A DNA stretch of 64,000 nt, taken from Streptomyces venezuelae (lineage in GTDB: Bacteria; Actinomycetota; Actinomycetes; Streptomycetales; Streptomycetaceae). The notes below the pieces were generated by a model, which worked only from the letters and a program-made list of their open reading frames with translations, searched no databases and was not told where the DNA came from. Positions 36,671 to 43,906 of this stretch are shown piece by piece; the first letter of the stretch is position 1, and each line of letters starts with the position of its first letter. The stretch is from the NCBI RefSeq assembly GCF_008642295.1, contig NZ_CP029190.1, positions 2,390,001-2,454,000 of the forward strand. Reading direction: 5' to 3'. The translations under genes were made by a program, and so were the position numbers.

Positions 36671-37741
36671 ATGCCAGGCCCCAGACGCCGACCCCTCGCC
36701 CCACTCGTCGTGACGCTCACCCTGGCGTCGGCCCTGGCCCTGGCCGCCGGCTGCACCTCGGACCGGACCGCTCCGGCCGCTCCGCCCGCCCCGGCCGCGG
36801 GCGCCGCCGGCCTCCCGGAGGACGGAGAGGAGTCCCCGTTCTGGGTGGACCCGCAGAGCGAGGCGGCCCGGCAGGTCGAGGCCTGGGAGGCACACGGACG
36901 CACCGCCGATGCGCAGGTCCTGCGGCGGATCGCGGACCGGCCGACGGCGCTGTGGGGGCCGGCGGGCGATCCGGGACCGGAGCTCCGGCGGGCGGCGCGC
37001 AGCGCCAAGGCGGCGAAGCGGACGCTGGTGCTCACCGCGTACCAGCTCCCGCACCGGCGGGACTGCGGCCGGCCCTCGGCGGACGGGGCGTCAGCCGGCG
37101 GGGCATCGGCCCGCGGGGCCAAGGACGGGCCCGCCTACCGCCGCTGGATCGACGCCTTCGCCGCGGCCGTCGGCGACGCCAGGGCGCTGGTGGTCCTGGA
37201 GCCGGGCGCCCTGCCCCAGCTCCTCGAGGGCTGTACCCCGGCCGCCCGCCGCGAGGAACGGCTGCAGCTGCTCTCCGAGGCCGTGGACCGGCTCAAGCGC
37301 AACCGCAACACCAAGGTCTATCTGGACGCCGGGAGTCCGGCGTGGGTCCGGGACCCGGCCCGGCTGGTGGAGCCGCTGCGGGCCGCCGGGCTGGACCGGG
37401 CCGACGGCTTCGCCGTCAATGTCTCCGACTTCCAGTCCGATGCGGTCGGCCGTGCGTACGGCGCCGAGCTCGCCGAGCGGACCGGCGTGAGGCACTTCGT
37501 CCTGGACACCGGCCGCAACGGGGACGGCCCGCTGCCCGGCGACCCGGACCAGGCCCGGTGCAATCCGCCCGGCCGGTCGCTCGGCACCCCGCCCACCGAC
37601 CGGACGGGCGACCCGCTGGTCGACGCGTACCTGTGGATCAAGCCGCCGGGCGCCTCGGACGGCACCTGCCGAGGCGGCCCGACGGCCGGCACCTGGTGGC
37701 CGGACTACGCCCTGGGCCTGGCCCGCCGGGCCCGTCAGTAG
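36671..37741 (+). CDS. GH6-like lipoprotein, probable pseudoenzyme
   Basis: Lipoprotein of 356 aa related to glycoside hydrolase family 6 (cellulases and cellobiohydrolases). The signal peptide ends in the lipobox LAAGC (Cys ~27), then a Pro/Ala linker. The GH6 core shows TAYQLPHRRDCG, YRRWIDAFAAAVG, VYLDAGSPAWV, NVSDFQ, DTGRNGDGP and DAYLWIKPPGASDGTC. The family segment normally reading EPDALP, whose Asp is the general acid, is EPGALP here: Gly179 replaces Asp. It is therefore probably not an active cellulase, and may be a carbohydrate-binding surface protein. GGAGG ends ten bases before the ATG at 36671. A gene-free repeat region follows. Confidence 0.85.
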   Translation: MPGPRRRPLAPLVVTLTLASALALAAGCTSDRTAPAAPPAPAAGAAGLPEDGEESPFWVDPQSEAARQVEAWEAHGRTADAQVLRRIADRPTALWGPAGDPGPELRRAARSAKAAKRTLVLTAYQLPHRRDCGRPSADGASAGGASARGAKDGPAYRRWIDAFAAAVGDARALVVLEPGALPQLLEGCTPAARREERLQLLSEAVDRLKRNRNTKVYLDAGSPAWVRDPARLVEPLRAAGLDRADGFAVNVSDFQSDAVGRAYGAELAERTGVRHFVLDTGRNGDGPLPGDPDQARCNPPGRSLGTPPTDRTGDPLVDAYLWIKPPGASDGTCRGGPTAGTWWPDYALGLARRARQ

Positions 37742-38120
37742 CGCCAGGCGGTACGGCCCCGCCGGCCCGGCCGGCGGTACGGGCGACCAGCCCGGCCTTT
37801 CAGACGACCGGTACGGGCGGCCGGCCCGGCCTTGCGGGCGCCGGCCAAGCCCGGCGGTACGGCCCCGCCGGTACGGACAGCAGGCCCGGCAGTAGAGCCA
37901 GGCGGTACCGGCGACAGCCAGGCGCGGCGGTACGGCCCCGCCGGTACAGGCGGCAGTGGCGCCCGGCGGTATGGGCGCCGGTACGGCCGGCCCGGCCCGG
38001 CAGTACGGCCCCGCGGGTACGGGCGACCGGCCCGGCCCGGCCTTGCGGGCGCCGGCCAGGCCCGGCGGTACGGCCCCGGCGGTGCGGGCGCCCGTGGCAG
38101 TTCGGCGGCCGGCCGGTGGC
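37742..38120. repeat. imperfect GC-rich repeat cluster
   Basis: A 379-bp gene-free stretch built from variations of GGCGGTACGGCCCCGCCGG. A 43-44 bp block starting GGCCCGGCCTTGCGGGCG occurs near 37822-37866 and again near 38035-38078, about 213 bp apart, with one or two differences. Short palindromes such as CGGTACGG...CCGTACCG recur. The open frames running through it are products of GC bias. It lies between two genes converging on it. Confidence 0.7.
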
Positions 38121-38753
38121 TCAGCGGCGGGTGCCGCGGCGGAGGCCGTGGCGGACCGCCCGCTGGCCGAGGGGGCCCAGCCCCTCCAGCACCTGGGCCA
38201 GGTCCGCCAGCTGCTCCAGCGCAGCCAGCGCGCGGTCCGCCCCCTCCGGATCCACCCCTTCGTACAGCTCGATGCCGACGAACGAGGCCGCCATCGCCCG
38301 GGCCAGCCCGGCCGGGTCGGCGAACTCGCCCAGCGGGGTCGCGGCCAGCAGCCGGGTCAGTACGCCCTCCAGCTCCGCCACCCACAGCGCCAGACCGCCG
38401 GCCGTCGCCGCGGCCAGGGCCGGCTGGGTCTGGCCCGCGGCCAGCAGCTGGCCCAGCATGGCGACATGGCCGGCCGCCCGCTCCTCCTCGTGCATCTCAC
38501 GGGCGAAGTCCAGGAGTTCGGCGAGCGAGCCCACCCCGGCCAGCCGCTCACGGTGGCGGGACACCCGCTGCTCCGCACCGAACCGGCAGGCCGCGGAGAG
38601 CAGTTCGTCCACCGAACCGAAGTGGTAGAAGATCAGGCCCTGGTTGACCCCGGCGGTGGCCGCGATGCTGCGCGCCGAGGTCTTGGCGATGCCCTGTTCC
38701 ACCAGCGTGCGCAGCGCGCCGGCCAGCAGCTTCTCCTTGGTCGTCGCGCTCAC
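38121..38753 (-). CDS. TetR/AcrR family transcriptional regulator
   Basis: Repressor of 210 aa and the last gene of a three-gene minus-strand operon. The TetR DNA-binding domain is at residues 5-55 (EKLLAGALRTLVEQGIAK, SARSIAATAGVNQGLIFYHF, a classical recognition helix). The ligand domain that follows is helical, with a pair of Ala/Leu-rich segments (AGLARAMAASFVGIELYEG). The ATG at 38753 overlaps the stop of the upstream DUF4166 gene by four bases. Three near-identical palindromes before the operon (40157-40240) are its likely operators, making this an autoregulated unit. The inducer is unknown. Confidence 0.9.
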   Translation of the reverse strand: MSATTKEKLLAGALRTLVEQGIAKTSARSIAATAGVNQGLIFYHFGSVDELLSAACRFGAEQRVSRHRERLAGVGSLAELLDFAREMHEEERAAGHVAMLGQLLAAGQTQPALAAATAGGLALWVAELEGVLTRLLAATPLGEFADPAGLARAMAASFVGIELYEGVDPEGADRALAALEQLADLAQVLEGLGPLGQRAVRHGLRRGTRR

Positions 38754-39436
38754 GCGCGCACCTCCTCCCGGACCGGGCGCAGGTCCTTGCGGACGGCGTG
38801 CCCGGCGATGTCGACGTATTCGGCGGTGAAGGAGCCCTCGTACCCGAAGAGCGGGCCGAAGCGGCGGTTCACCACCCGGACGCGGATCCGGAAGCGACCG
38901 CTGCGCTCGTCGTAGGACTCCCGCACCTCGGCGTCGCCGCCGATCCAGTCGGGCACCCGGACGTCGACCGGCCCTTCCCGGAACCGGTGTTCGCCGGAGC
39001 GGATGAGCAGCGAGCCGTCCGGCTCGGCGGTCATGTGGAGGTCGCTGGCCAGGTGCTGGTGGGTTCCGAGGTAGTCGAGAATGCAGTTCCGTTCCGCGCT
39101 GTGGACCATGGTCGCATCGAACCGGCGCGACCCGTCCGGCAGACGGAAGGTGCGGACGAAGGTGACGGTCTCGCGGCCGAACGAGTCGGTGTACGGCATG
39201 TTCTCGATGACGAAGGGGACGTTCCGTCCCTCCCTCGGAACCAGGATGTTGCGGAGCCCGCCGAGGTGGAGGAAGGGCTTCACAAAGCCGGGGCCGTGCC
39301 AGATCCGGTCCATGCTGCCCCGCCCGATGCAGCCTTCCCCGCTGTCCAGGCCGACCGAGAAGCGGCGCTGGAGCTGCGGGTGGAGGCGGTCGAAGTCGGC
39401 GCCCATCTGGGTCCGGAAAATAGAGGAATGGGTCAT
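38750..39436 (-). CDS. DUF4166 domain protein
   Basis: Cytoplasmic protein of 228 aa of the DUF4166 family, function unknown. The start at 39436 gives THSSIFRTQMGADFDRLHPQLQRR, typical of the family; a GRGSMDRIW segment and PYTDSFGRETVTFVRTF follow, then LDYLGTHQHLASDL. A beta-rich C-terminal half ends with RFGPLFGYEGSF. The ATG overlaps the stop of the preceding gene by four bases, and its own stop overlaps the TetR start the same way, so all three products are translationally coupled. Family relatives are often found beside DoxX-like or SDR genes; here the partner is a different protein. Confidence 0.85.
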   Translation of the reverse strand: MTHSSIFRTQMGADFDRLHPQLQRRFSVGLDSGEGCIGRGSMDRIWHGPGFVKPFLHLGGLRNILVPREGRNVPFVIENMPYTDSFGRETVTFVRTFRLPDGSRRFDATMVHSAERNCILDYLGTHQHLASDLHMTAEPDGSLLIRSGEHRFREGPVDVRVPDWIGGDAEVRESYDERSGRFRIRVRVVNRRFGPLFGYEGSFTAEYVDIAGHAVRKDLRPVREEVRA

Positions 39437-40131
39437 GGCCGGTCCAGGGTGGCGAGCAGGCGGGGGGCGGGGGCGGCGGCCCGGCCGGGCGGGGTGCGCA
39501 GGCAGCGTCGGGCGGCGGGGGTACCGGGCAGCGGCGGCAGCAGCAGGGCGGCGGCCACGGGCAGCACGGCGAACACGGCCGGCAGCAGTACGGCGGCCAG
39601 GACGCAGACCAGCAGCCGTACGGCCGTCTCGGCCAGGGCCCGGGCGAGCCCGGCGGCCGGGCTGGTCCCGCGTTCGCACCACAGCCGCAGCCGGTCGAAG
39701 GACCAGGCGGTGGCCCAGCCCATCAGCGGCCGGAAGACCAGCCGGTCGGCGAGGGCGCCGAAGCGGCCCCAGCGCGGCCGGTAGTCGTAGCCGGTGAGGA
39801 AGCGGATGCCGTCGGGGCCGGGGACGTAGCGCCAGTACCCGCTGCCGGAGGCGATCAGCGAGAGCGGGTGCGCGGAGGCGAACCGGAGGGCGGAGACCCG
39901 GGTGCCGTCGGCCCGGTGGGCCTCGCCGGAGCTGACTCCGGTGCCGTCCACGGCGAGGAAGGGCAGCACCCGGGTGGCGTACCGGAAGCGCTGCGGTTCG
40001 CCTTCGGCGCGCGGCAGGTAGTCGATGGAGGTGAACCGCAGATCCCAGCGCTGGTGCTGCGTGGGGTTCTGGCTGCGCTCCCACAGCTCCGGCAGCCCGG
40101 TCCGCACGACCGTCTCGACGTAGAGCCCCAT
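39433..40131 (-). CDS. SRPBCC-like protein with C-terminal membrane segment
   Basis: Protein of about 232 aa with no family I can name confidently. The first ~140 residues look like a START/SRPBCC (polyketide cyclase-like) barrel: MGLYVETVVRTGLPELWERS, QNPTQHQRWDLRFTSIDYLP, then the turn-rich GSGYWRYVPGPDGIRFLTGYDYRP. A hydrophobic C-terminal part (LLVCVLAAVLLPAVFAVLPVAA) is one or two membrane helices, and a Pro/Arg-rich tail ends it. It is the first gene of the SRPBCC-DUF4166-TetR operon. ATG at 40131 is chosen; AAGGGG lies a few bases upstream. A further ATG at 40149 is possible. Probably binds a hydrophobic ligand. Confidence 0.75.
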   Translation of the reverse strand: MGLYVETVVRTGLPELWERSQNPTQHQRWDLRFTSIDYLPRAEGEPQRFRYATRVLPFLAVDGTGVSSGEAHRADGTRVSALRFASAHPLSLIASGSGYWRYVPGPDGIRFLTGYDYRPRWGRFGALADRLVFRPLMGWATAWSFDRLRLWCERGTSPAAGLARALAETAVRLLVCVLAAVLLPAVFAVLPVAAALLLPPLPGTPAARRCLRTPPGRAAAPAPRLLATLDRP

Positions 40132-40156
40132 GGCCTCCCCTTGCCCCATCCAATTT

Positions 40157-40173
40157 TTGAGCGATCGCTCTAA
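40157..40173 (-). promoter_or_regulatory. operator palindrome 1 (TetR)
   Basis: TTGAGCGATCGCTCTAA, arms GAGCG/CGCTC, 26 bases before the first gene of the DUF4166/TetR operon. One mismatch to the consensus TTGAGCGNNCGCTCAA, probably overlapping the transcription start. Confidence 0.65.
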
Positions 40174-40190
40174 CCGGACCCTAGACGGAG

Positions 40191-40206
40191 TTGAGCGACC
40201 GCTCAA
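40191..40206 (-). promoter_or_regulatory. operator palindrome 2 (TetR)
   Basis: TTGAGCGACCGCTCAA, a near-perfect 16-bp palindrome of the same consensus, 34 bases from the first copy (start to start). Confidence 0.65.
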
Positions 40207-40224
40207 CCCTTTGCCCGAACATTT

Positions 40225-40240
40225 TTGAGCACTCGCTCAA
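40225..40240 (-). promoter_or_regulatory. operator palindrome 3 (TetR)
   Basis: TTGAGCACTCGCTCAA, third copy of the motif with one arm base changed, again 34 bases from the previous one. Regular 34-bp spacing (about three helical turns) suggests cooperative dimers on one DNA face. Confidence 0.65.
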
Positions 40241-40264
40241 ACAGTCCCCGACGTGCGGGAACGC

Positions 40265-40292
40265 AAAAAACCCCCGGCCCGGGAGGGACAGG
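40265..40292 (-). terminator. Rho-independent terminator after the thiamine-binding gene
   Basis: On the minus strand a GC-rich hairpin (CCCTCCCGGGCCGGGGG) is followed by TTTTTT (40270-40265). A U tract like this is uncommon in Streptomyces. It closes the DUF3817/thiamine-binding operon 45 bases after its stop. Confidence 0.7.
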
Positions 40293-40336
40293 GGCTGTGC
40301 TGCTCGTGAACAGTGCCCGGGGCGGGCGCTCGGCGC

Positions 40337-40633
40337 TCAGCCGTCGGCGAGGTGGCGTTCCACCGTCTCGACCTTCGAGGTGATGCCGTCCGTGACGCCG
40401 GGCCGGATGTCCGCCTTCAGGATGAAGGAGACCCGCGGTGCCCGCTCCTCCACCGCCGCCACGGCCCGCCGGACGACGTCCATGACCTCGTCCCACTCGC
40501 CTTCGACGGTGGTGAACATGGCGTCGGTGCGGTGGGGGAGGCCGGACTCGCGGACCACCCGGACCGCGTCCGCCACGTACTCGCCGACCTCTTCCCCGAC
40601 CCCGAGCGGGGTCACGGAGAACGCGACGATCAC
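40337..40633 (-). CDS. MTH1187-family thiamine-binding protein
   Basis: Small cytoplasmic protein of 98 aa of the UPF0045/MTH1187 family, whose members bind thiamine or related pyrimidines. It opens with [11 protein letters not shown] and carries the family pattern [17 protein letters not shown], the acidic [17 protein letters not shown] and the beta strand [13 protein letters not shown]. The start is a GTG at 40633 overlapping the stop of the upstream DUF3817 gene (GTGA). GGAAGG lies about ten bases before it. The pair is cotranscribed and closed by a U-rich terminator. Whether it acts in thiamine salvage or sensing is not known, and no THI-box riboswitch is visible. Confidence 0.87.
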   Translation of the reverse strand: MIVAFSVTPLGVGEEVGEYVADAVRVVRESGLPHRTDAMFTTVEGEWDEVMDVVRRAVAAVEERAPRVSFILKADIRPGVTDGITSKVETVERHLADG

Positions 40634-40989
40634 GCCGTCGCGCCTTCCTGGCCGGCCACCTCGCGCGCCCGCGCCGCCATCACGCTGTCGGCCTCGTCGC
40701 GCTTGAGCAGCTTGTCCCCGTACAGCCCGCCGAAGGGCACCAGGGCCAGCACGAAGAACAGGGCGACCTTCTTCACCGGCCACTTCGCCCGGTTCCACAC
40801 GTCCAGCAGGAAGATCGCGTAGATGACGAAGAGGATGCCGTGCAGGATGCCCAGCGGCATCATCAGGTAGTCGATGTCCGAGACCCGGCTCAGCAGCGAG
40901 CCGAAGATCAGCAGGGCCGGGAACGACAGCGCCTCCGGAACGGAGACGAGGCGCAGCCGGTGCAGGGCGGAAGCGGTCTTGATGTCCAC
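40630..40989 (-). CDS. DUF3817 small membrane protein
   Basis: Second DUF3817 member in the window (119 aa). Three hydrophobic segments: [40 protein letters not shown] and [20 protein letters not shown]. The conserved [14 protein letters not shown] is in the same place as AHGVLFMVYLVF of its paralogue at 33226. The ATG at 40989 begins [16 protein letters not shown], usual for the family. It overlaps the start of the thiamine-binding gene by GTGA, so the two proteins are made together. Role unknown; a transporter subunit or membrane stabiliser are both possible. Confidence 0.88.
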   Translation of the reverse strand: MDIKTASALHRLRLVSVPEALSFPALLIFGSLLSRVSDIDYLMMPLGILHGILFVIYAIFLLDVWNRAKWPVKKVALFFVLALVPFGGLYGDKLLKRDEADSVMAARAREVAGQEGATA

Positions 40990-41129
40990 AGTGAGCCTTC
41001 GGAAGGTGGCCGGGGGTCCGTCCCAGTGTCTCAGCCGGTTTACGTGATCTTGACCCGGGGCGCCGGTTCGCGGCCGATATCGGCCTGTGGCTCTGTTCGG
41101 GTTCGCCCACTGCCGATACCTTCATCCCC

Positions 41130-41768
41130 GTGGCTCAGTTCCGACTCCAAGGCAGCAAGGTGCTCGCCGTCGACCTGACCGGCGACGCCGTGAAAGCGAA
41201 AAACGGCTCGATGGTCGCGTACGACGGCCAGATGGCCTTCAAAAAGATGTCCGGCGGCGGTGAAGGTCTGCGGGGCATGGTCACCCGCCGGCTCACCGGC
41301 GAACAGATGACCGTGATGGAAGTGCAGGGGCACGGCACCTGCTTCTTCGCCGACCGGGCGAGCGAGATCAATCTCGTCAACCTGCACGGCGAGAAGCTGT
41401 ACGTCGAGTCCAGCAACCTGCTCTGCACCGACGCCGGGCTGCGCACCGGCACCAGCTTCACCGGCCTGCGCGGCGGGGCGACCGGCAACGGTCTCTTCAC
41501 CACCACCGTGGAGGGCACCGGGCAGGCGGCGATCATGTCCGACGGCCCGGCGGTGGTGCTGCGCGTCAGCGCCCAGTACCCGCTGTCGGTGGACCCGGGG
41601 GCGTACATCGCGCACACCGGCAACCTCCAGCAGCACTTCCAGTCCGGGGTGACCTTCCGCACCCTGATCGGCGAGGGATCGGGCGAAGCCTTCCAGATCC
41701 GCTTCGAGGGCGAGGGCCTGGTGTACGTCCAGCCGAGCGAGCGCAACACCATCGGCGGTGACGTCTGA
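41130..41768 (+). CDS. AIM24 family protein (first of three)
   Basis: Protein of 212 aa of the AIM24 (TRAP-like beta-helix) family, first of a coupled trio. It starts GTG at 41130 ([18 protein letters not shown]). Conserved landmarks are [46 protein letters not shown], and the C-terminal ESSNLLCT, plus [21 protein letters not shown] at the end. The fold is all-beta with many Gly turns. In other bacteria members are linked to membrane or stress functions, but the exact role is unknown. The stop shares one base with the next start (TGATG). Confidence 0.85.
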   Translation: MAQFRLQGSKVLAVDLTGDAVKAKNGSMVAYDGQMAFKKMSGGGEGLRGMVTRRLTGEQMTVMEVQGHGTCFFADRASEINLVNLHGEKLYVESSNLLCTDAGLRTGTSFTGLRGGATGNGLFTTTVEGTGQAAIMSDGPAVVLRVSAQYPLSVDPGAYIAHTGNLQQHFQSGVTFRTLIGEGSGEAFQIRFEGEGLVYVQPSERNTIGGDV

Positions 41769-42418
41769 TGCCGTTCCGCGAGATCAACTCGAAGATGATC
41801 GAGGCCCAGGTGATCCCGGGGCAGCGGCTCTACAGCCAGCGCGGCGCGATGCTCGCGTACCGCGGCGATGTCTCCTTCACCCCGAACCTCACCGGTGGCC
41901 AGGGCGGCGTCATGGGCATGATCGGGCGCCGGGTGGCCAACGAGCAGACCCCGCTGATGACGGTCGAGGGCAGCGGCACCGTGATGTTCGGCCACGGCGG
42001 CCACCACATCCAGGTGATCAACCTGACCGGCGAAACCCTCTATGTGGAGGCGGACCGGCTGCTGGCCTTCGACGGGACCCTCCAGCAGGGCACCATGTTC
42101 ATGGGCTCCCAGGGCGGGGTCATGGGCATGGTCCGCGGCCAGGTGACCGGCCAGGGCCTGTTCACCACCACCCTCAAGGGCCACGGCGCGGTCGCCGTGA
42201 TGGCCCACGGCGGAGTGATCGAACTCCCCATCGTCCCCAACCGCCCGGTCCATGTGGACCCGCAGGCGTACGTGGCCCACCACGGGGACGTCCGCAACAA
42301 GCTGTCCACGGCGCTGGGCTGGCGGGACATGGTCGGCCGCGGGTCCGGCGAGGCCTTCCAGCTCGAACTGTCCGGCCAGGGCGCGGTGTACGTTCAGGCC
42401 TCGGAGGAAAAACTGTGA
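41768..42418 (+). CDS. AIM24 family protein (second of three)
   Basis: Protein of 216 aa, the middle member, aligned with the first over its whole length: GQRLYSQRGAMLAYRGDVSF, GGQGGVMGMIGRRVANEQTPLM, VEADRLLAFDGTLQQGTMFM and GSGEAFQLELSGQGAVYVQAS near the end. It has extra Gly-Met patches (GGQGGVMGMIGRR, SQGGVMGMVRGQ). Its ATG at 41768 and the next gene's GTG at 42415 both overlap a stop codon, which predicts equimolar synthesis. Together the three could form a hetero-oligomer, as single AIM24 proteins form trimers. That is inference. Confidence 0.85.
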   Translation: MPFREINSKMIEAQVIPGQRLYSQRGAMLAYRGDVSFTPNLTGGQGGVMGMIGRRVANEQTPLMTVEGSGTVMFGHGGHHIQVINLTGETLYVEADRLLAFDGTLQQGTMFMGSQGGVMGMVRGQVTGQGLFTTTLKGHGAVAVMAHGGVIELPIVPNRPVHVDPQAYVAHHGDVRNKLSTALGWRDMVGRGSGEAFQLELSGQGAVYVQASEEKL

Positions 42419-43245
42419 CCTTTGGACCTCCCATGGGCGGCCCCGTGATGGGCGGCCCGGCCGGCCCGACCGTCTTCGACCCCTACACCCTGCCGTCCGA
42501 CGACAACGTCAACGCCTACACCTTCTGCGTGGAGCTCAAGGGGAGCCAGTGGTTCCTGCAGAAGGGCAAGATGATCTCGTACTACGGGCGCATCGAGTTC
42601 AACGGCATCGGCCACGGCCGCTTCGAGCGGCTGCTGCGCACCAGCTTCCACTCGCCGCTGCACGCCGCCGACTGGGTGGTGGCGGAGGGCCAGGGCAAGA
42701 TGCTGCTGGCCGACCGGGCCTTCGACGTGAACTCGTACGACCTGGACAACGGCAACCTGACGATCCGCTCCGGCAACCTGCTCGCCTACCAGCCCTCGCT
42801 GGCGCTCAAGCAGTCGATCGTGCCCGGCTTCCTGACCCTCATCGGCACCGGGAAGTTCGTGGCGGCCTCCAACGGCCCGGTGGTGTTCATGGAGCCGCCG
42901 CTGCGGGTGGACCCGCAGGCGCTGGTGGGCTGGGCGGACTGCCCGTCGCCCTGCCACCACTACGACCACGGCTATATGACGGGCGTGATGGGCGGTCTGC
43001 GGCAACTCGCGGGAATCGGGGGAACTTCCGGCGAAGAGCACCAGTTCGAGTTCGTGGGGGCCGGCACGGTCCTGCTGCAGTCCACGGAGCTGCTGATGGC
43101 CGCGCAGCCGGTGGGGGCGGTCGGCGCGGAGCCGGGCGTGCCCGGCCAGCACGGCGGACACGGCGGACACGGCCAGCAGGGCGCCATGGGCGTCCCGCGG
43201 ATGCCGGGCCAGCTGGGAGACCTCCAGCGCCGCTTCGGCCTCTGA
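42415..43245 (+). CDS. AIM24 family protein (third of three)
   Basis: The longest member (276 aa) of the trio. GTG at 42415 overlaps the previous stop, and GGAGG is eight bases upstream. After a Gly/Pro/Met-rich start (PPMGGPVMGGPAGP) comes the AIM24 core: VELKGSQWFLQKGKMISYYGR, EGQGKMLLADRAFDVNSYDL, GNLLAYQPSLALKQSIVPGF and HQFEFVGAGTVLLQSTE. A segment with CPSPCHHYDHGYMTG contains two Cys and three His close together, which could bind a metal. The C-terminal tail is low complexity (HGGHGGHGQQGAMG). It is the last gene of the operon; a MarR gene follows with its own promoter. Confidence 0.83.
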   Translation: MTFGPPMGGPVMGGPAGPTVFDPYTLPSDDNVNAYTFCVELKGSQWFLQKGKMISYYGRIEFNGIGHGRFERLLRTSFHSPLHAADWVVAEGQGKMLLADRAFDVNSYDLDNGNLTIRSGNLLAYQPSLALKQSIVPGFLTLIGTGKFVAASNGPVVFMEPPLRVDPQALVGWADCPSPCHHYDHGYMTGVMGGLRQLAGIGGTSGEEHQFEFVGAGTVLLQSTELLMAAQPVGAVGAEPGVPGQHGGHGGHGQQGAMGVPRMPGQLGDLQRRFGL

Positions 43246-43283
43246 GTCTCCGGCGTCCGATTCCGGCTCCGATCGTCCTATTT

Positions 43284-43313
43284 TTGTACGTAATTCAACT
43301 TCTTAGGTAGAGT
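43284..43313 (+). promoter_or_regulatory. leaderless promoter of the MarR gene
   Basis: TTGTAC (43284-43289) and TAGAGT (43308-43313) with an 18-base spacer; the -10 box ends six bases before the ATG at 43320. The region is unusually A/T-rich. AACT...AGTT arms inside the spacer and -10 box may be a MarR site. Confidence 0.6.
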
Positions 43314-43319
43314 TCATTC

Positions 43320-43805
43320 ATGGAGACCATGGAGACCGAGACGGCCACCCGCTGGCTGACCGATGCCGAGCAGTGCGCCTGGCGCACCCACCTGGACGTC
43401 AGCAGGCTGCTGATGCACCAGCTGGAAAAGGATCTCCAACCCTTCGGACTCACCAACAACGACTACGAGATCCTGGTGAACCTCTCGGAGTCGGAGGACC
43501 ACCGGATGCGGATGAGCGATCTCGCCACCGCGACCCTCCAGTCCAAGAGCCGGCTCTCCCACCAGATCACCCGTATGGAGACGGCCGGCCTGGTCCGGCG
43601 GGTGAACTGCGAGTCGGACCGGCGGGGCCTGTACGCAGTCCTGACGGACGAGGGCATGGAGACCATGCGGAAGGTCGCCCCGCACCACGTGGCATCCGTC
43701 CGCGCGCACTTCATCGACCTGCTGAGCCCGGAGGCGCTGGCGGCCCTGCACGCGTCCCTCACCCCGGTGGCGGACCACCTGCGGGACCGGCGCGGCAAGG
43801 TCTGA
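43320..43805 (+). CDS. MarR family transcriptional regulator
   Basis: Winged-helix regulator of 161 aa. Helix 1 is LTDAEQCAWRTHLDVSRLLMHQLEKDL; the DNA-binding domain spans residues ~45-110 with LTNNDYEILVNLSESEDHRM, the recognition-helix segment SDLATATLQSKSRLSHQITRMETAGLV and the wing RRVNCESDRRGLYAVLTDEG. The promoter right before the start is described separately. It stands after the AIM24 operon and converges on an SSI-type inhibitor gene; whether it controls the AIM24 genes is open. Two in-frame ATGs (43320 and 43329) are possible starts; the first matches the leaderless promoter. Confidence 0.9.
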   Translation: METMETETATRWLTDAEQCAWRTHLDVSRLLMHQLEKDLQPFGLTNNDYEILVNLSESEDHRMRMSDLATATLQSKSRLSHQITRMETAGLVRRVNCESDRRGLYAVLTDEGMETMRKVAPHHVASVRAHFIDLLSPEALAALHASLTPVADHLRDRRGKV

Positions 43806-43835
43806 GCGGGCACGGATAAAGCCGCGGGCACGGAA

Positions 43836-43879
43836 AAAGCCGGCGGGCCCGCCCGTGAGGGTGCGGTCCCGCCGGCTTT
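43836..43879. terminator. bidirectional terminator, MarR / SSI-like gene
   Basis: Perfect 12-bp inverted repeat AAAGCCGGCGGG/CCCGCCGGCTTT (43836-43847 and 43868-43879) with a 20-base loop, lying between two converging genes. Confidence 0.8.
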
Positions 43880-43906
43880 CGCCGCGCCGGCACGCCGGCG
43901 CGGCGG

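Noticed and set aside
37742..38110. Repeated units that could suggest a CRISPR array
   Set aside because: Units vary in length and sequence, spacers are not uniform, and no cas genes are nearby.
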